DNA from: JBKJZO01 sp046715235
GTDB lineage: Bacteria > Actinomycetota > Actinomycetes > BP-191
Assembly: GCA_046715235.1 (NCBI GenBank)
Contig: JBKJZO010000086.1
Location: 1-7,239, forward strand
Direction of reading: 5' to 3'
Length of the DNA stretch: 7,239 nucleotides
Numbering within the stretch: position 1 is the first letter of the stretch; each line of letters opens with the position of its first letter. Positions 6,115 through 7,239 of the stretch are shown here, one piece after another. The translations under genes and the position numbers were made by a program. The notes beneath the pieces were generated by a model, which worked only from the letters and a program-made list of their open reading frames with translations, did no database searches and was not told the DNA's origin.

Positions 6115-6311
6115 CGCGCGCCACCCGAAATGACCGGCCTGACCTCGACGGTGTCGCCATCAGCAACCGTGTCGTCGCCCGTCAGCAGGTCGCGATCACG
6201 AATGACCAGAACTGCGTTCGGGTGTACGCCGACCCGCGCCAGCAGGTCAGGGACGCTCAGGGGCCCGTCGAGAGCGAGCTGACGGTCGGGGTTGCGCAGC
6301 TTCACGATCAC
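6111..6311 (-). CDS. ttuB: TtuB-like sulfur carrier (ThiS/MoaD ubiquitin-fold family)
   Basis: A 66-residue beta-grasp protein that probably carries sulfur as a C-terminal thiocarboxylate to the adjacent thiolase, after activation by an E1-like enzyme not in this window. The sequence shows the small ubiquitin-like layout: VKLRNPDRQLAL hairpin, a short helix (VPDLLARVGV), AVLVIRDRDLLTGDDTVADGD and a final strand VEVRPVISGG. The resemblance to Thermus TtuB, which ends AISGG, is strong. The odd point is the end: GG is followed by Ala-Arg before the stop, so the di-glycine is not the terminus. The start at GTG 6311 aligns with TtuB and fits a leaderless promoter; GTG 6305 has GAGG eight bases upstream but would remove two residues of the first strand. 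An ORF open far upstream only overlaps the divergent nuclease gene. ThiS and MoaD proper are less likely given the neighbours. Confidence 0.85.
   Translation of the reverse strand: MIVKLRNPDRQLALDGPLSVPDLLARVGVHPNAVLVIRDRDLLTGDDTVADGDTVEVRPVISGGAR
6121..6126 (-). promoter_or_regulatory. Ribosome-binding site for ttuA inside the di-glycine codons
   Basis: On the minus strand GGGTGG lies six bases before the GTG at 6114-6112. It is made from the last base of the Ser codon and the two Gly codons at the end of the TtuB-like protein. The six-base spacing is exactly the Ala and Arg codons, minus the overlapping G of GTG, plus the C ending the second Gly codon. This supports the GTG start and translational coupling. 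Confidence 0.5.
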
Positions 6312-6323
6312 GACCTCAGCGTA
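6312..6323 (-). promoter_or_regulatory. Candidate leaderless promoter of the ttuB-ttuA-trmI operon
   Basis: On the minus strand TACGCT (6323-6318) fits the actinobacterial TANNNT -10 element and is followed by exactly six bases before GTG at 6311, so +1 would be the first base of the start codon. No clear -35 is seen, which is common for such promoters. The GAGG between the -10 and GTG would instead serve as ribosome site for the alternative GTG at 6305 if the transcript began further upstream. Confidence 0.5.
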
Positions 6324-6374
6324 GCGTCGGCGACCCGCTGGGCAGACCTGCGCGGTTCTGTCGGACCCCTTGGC

Positions 6375-6380
6375 TATCGT
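6375..6380 (+). promoter_or_regulatory. Candidate -10 element for the RecB-like nuclease gene
   Basis: TATCGT fits TANNNT and ends seven bases before the ATG at 6388. Transcription would therefore start at or one base before the start codon. No Shine-Dalgarno sequence precedes this ATG, which agrees with a leaderless mRNA. A convincing -35 is not visible. Confidence 0.5.
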
Positions 6381-6387
6381 CACTGGC

Positions 6388-7239
6388 ATGACGGTTATCG
6401 AGGTGGCGGAGCAGGTCGCGCTGGACGTGGCGGAGCAAGTTGCCGACGCGCCACGCGTCGACTCGCTGAGCCCCTCGCGCAGCAGTGACTTCAAGAGTTG
6501 CCCGCTCAAATACCGGTTCCGCGTCATTGACCGGCTTGAGGAGCCGGCCAGCCGCGAGGCGGCCCGCGGCACGGTCGTGCACCACGTTCTGGAGCGGCTG
6601 TTCGACTCCCCGGCCGAGCAGCGCACGGTCGCTGCCGCGGCGGCGATGGTCGAGGACGCGTGGGAGTCGGTGCGGTCCGAGGACCCGAGGCTCGACGCGC
6701 TCTTCGCCGACGCCGAAACCGACGTGCTGGCCGCGTGGCTCGAGAGTGCGCGGGCACTACTGGGCAATTACTTCCAGCTCGAAGACCCGTCGCGGCTCGC
6801 CCCGGCCGAGCGTGAGCTGCACGTCAGCCATCTGCTCGAGCAGAGCGGGCTACGCCTGCACGGGTACGTCGACCGTCTCGACGCCGCGCCCGACGGCCGG
6901 CTGCGAGTCGTCGACTACAAGACGGGGCGCTCTCCTGGGCCTGGCTTCGAGGGTCCCGCTCTGTTCCAGCTGAAGTTCTACGCGCTGCTGCTGTGGCGCA
7001 CCCGCGGCGTCGTTCCCGCCGCGCTGCGGCTGATCTACCTCGGCGACTTGGTCACGGTCGACTACACACCGCACGAGCGCGAGCTGGTGGTCTTCGAGCG
7101 CAACCTGCTCGCGCTGTGGGACGCCGTGAAGCGGGCGACCGAGACCGGCGACTGGCGCCCGAAGAAGTCGCGTCTGTGCGATTGGTGCAGCTTCCAAGCA
7201 CTGTGCCCCGAGTTCGGCGGCACTCCCCCACCCCTGCCC
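6388..7239 (+). CDS. RecB-family PD-(D/E)XK nuclease with Fe-S cysteines (3' end missing)
   Basis: 284 codons are present and no stop is reached. The protein resembles the stand-alone RecB-like exonucleases of actinobacteria, including M. tuberculosis Rv2119, and the PDDEXK_1 domain of AddB and Cas4. The nuclease core shows SPSRSSDFKSCPLKYRF near the start, the motif-I His in TVVHHVLE (H65), GYVDRLD with metal-binding D162, VVDYKTG with D176 and K178, and the QLKFYAL motif (Q194, Y198). Four cysteines, C38 then C264-x2-C267-x5-C273, match the split [4Fe-4S] arrangement of AddB, Cas4 and Dna2. No helicase domain is present. The end, CPEFGGTPPPLP, is near the usual C-terminus, so only a few residues should be missing. 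ATG 6388 lacks a ribosome site but fits a leaderless transcript; in-frame GTGs at 6403 and 6427 are alternatives. Its substrate and partners are unknown. Confidence 0.93.
   Translation, partial: MTVIEVAEQVALDVAEQVADAPRVDSLSPSRSSDFKSCPLKYRFRVIDRLEEPASREAARGTVVHHVLERLFDSPAEQRTVAAAAAMVEDAWESVRSEDPRLDALFADAETDVLAAWLESARALLGNYFQLEDPSRLAPAERELHVSHLLEQSGLRLHGYVDRLDAAPDGRLRVVDYKTGRSPGPGFEGPALFQLKFYALLLWRTRGVVPAALRLIYLGDLVTVDYTPHERELVVFERNLLALWDAVKRATETGDWRPKKSRLCDWCSFQALCPEFGGTPPPLP
6403..6443 (+). repeat. 24-base-period duplication at the nuclease N-terminus
   Basis: GTGGCGGAGCAGGTCGC (6403-6419) recurs as GTGGCGGAGCAAGTTGC (6427-6443), matching at 15 of 17 bases with both copies in frame, so the protein reads VAEQVA twice. 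It lies in the poorly conserved leader before the nuclease fold and is probably a local duplication, with the two mismatches silent at third positions. Confidence 0.7.

Noticed and set aside
6306..6767. N-terminal extension of the TtuB-like frame up to 6767
   Set aside because: The extra residues are Ser/Ala/Arg-rich, run antisense to the RecB-like nuclease, and the ubiquitin-fold family is only about 65 residues long.
6388..7239. Cas4 of a CRISPR system
   Set aside because: No CRISPR repeats or cas genes are visible, and the protein matches the housekeeping actinobacterial RecB-like family.

Overview
This window reads as GC-rich actinobacterial chromosome. It carries the Pup-proteasome gene block in its usual actinomycete order (arc/mpa > dop > pup > prcB, all on the minus strand). 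Start codons are often GTG, several genes overlap by exactly four bases (GTGA), and the proteins are very close to their Mycobacterium tuberculosis and Streptomyces counterparts. I cannot name the genus. No mobile element, CRISPR array, tRNA or rRNA is visible, and the coding density is very high.

Layout. Positions 1-3764 (minus strand, transcribed right to left): the AAA ATPase Arc/Mpa (1989-3764), the Pup deamidase/depupylase Dop (481-1971), the modifier Pup (213-425), and the first 72 codons of the proteasome beta subunit PrcB (1-216, cut by the window edge). Positions 3765-3941: a divergent control region. Positions 3942-4226 (plus): a small ferredoxin. Positions 4227-4310: a convergent junction with a long two-tier stem-loop that overlaps the next gene's stop codon. 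Positions 4304-6311 (minus): a tightly packed operon of a TtuB/ThiS/MoaD-like sulfur carrier (6111-6311), a TtuA-type tRNA 2-thiolation enzyme (5185-6114) and the tRNA m1A58 methyltransferase TrmI (4304-5188). Both junctions in this operon are GTGA overlaps. Positions 6312-6387: a 76-base divergent promoter region. Positions 6388-7239 (plus): a RecB-family PD-(D/E)XK nuclease with a four-cysteine Fe-S pattern, nearly complete at the window end.

How the genes work together. Dop deamidates the C-terminal Gln of Pup so that a ligase (PafA, not in this window) can attach it to lysines. Arc/Mpa recognises pupylated proteins by its coiled coils, unfolds them and passes them to the PrcAB core. The second operon looks like a T-loop tRNA modification unit: a ubiquitin-fold sulfur carrier feeds TtuA, which thiolates U54 in Thermus, while TrmI methylates A58, the base that pairs with T54. 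The ferredoxin and the RecB-like nuclease add two further Fe-S proteins next to TtuA, itself an Fe-S enzyme.

The most interesting points are: the window holds two different small protein modifiers or carriers (Pup ending GGQ, the TtuB-like protein ending GGAR), both with a C-terminal di-glycine masked by extra residues; the same GGGTGGC bases encode the di-glycine in each and sit where a ribosome-binding site for the next, overlapping gene would be; the sulfur-carrier/thiolase/m1A58 methylase operon pairs two modifications of one tRNA tertiary base pair; and the divergent genes at 6311 and 6388 both look leaderless.
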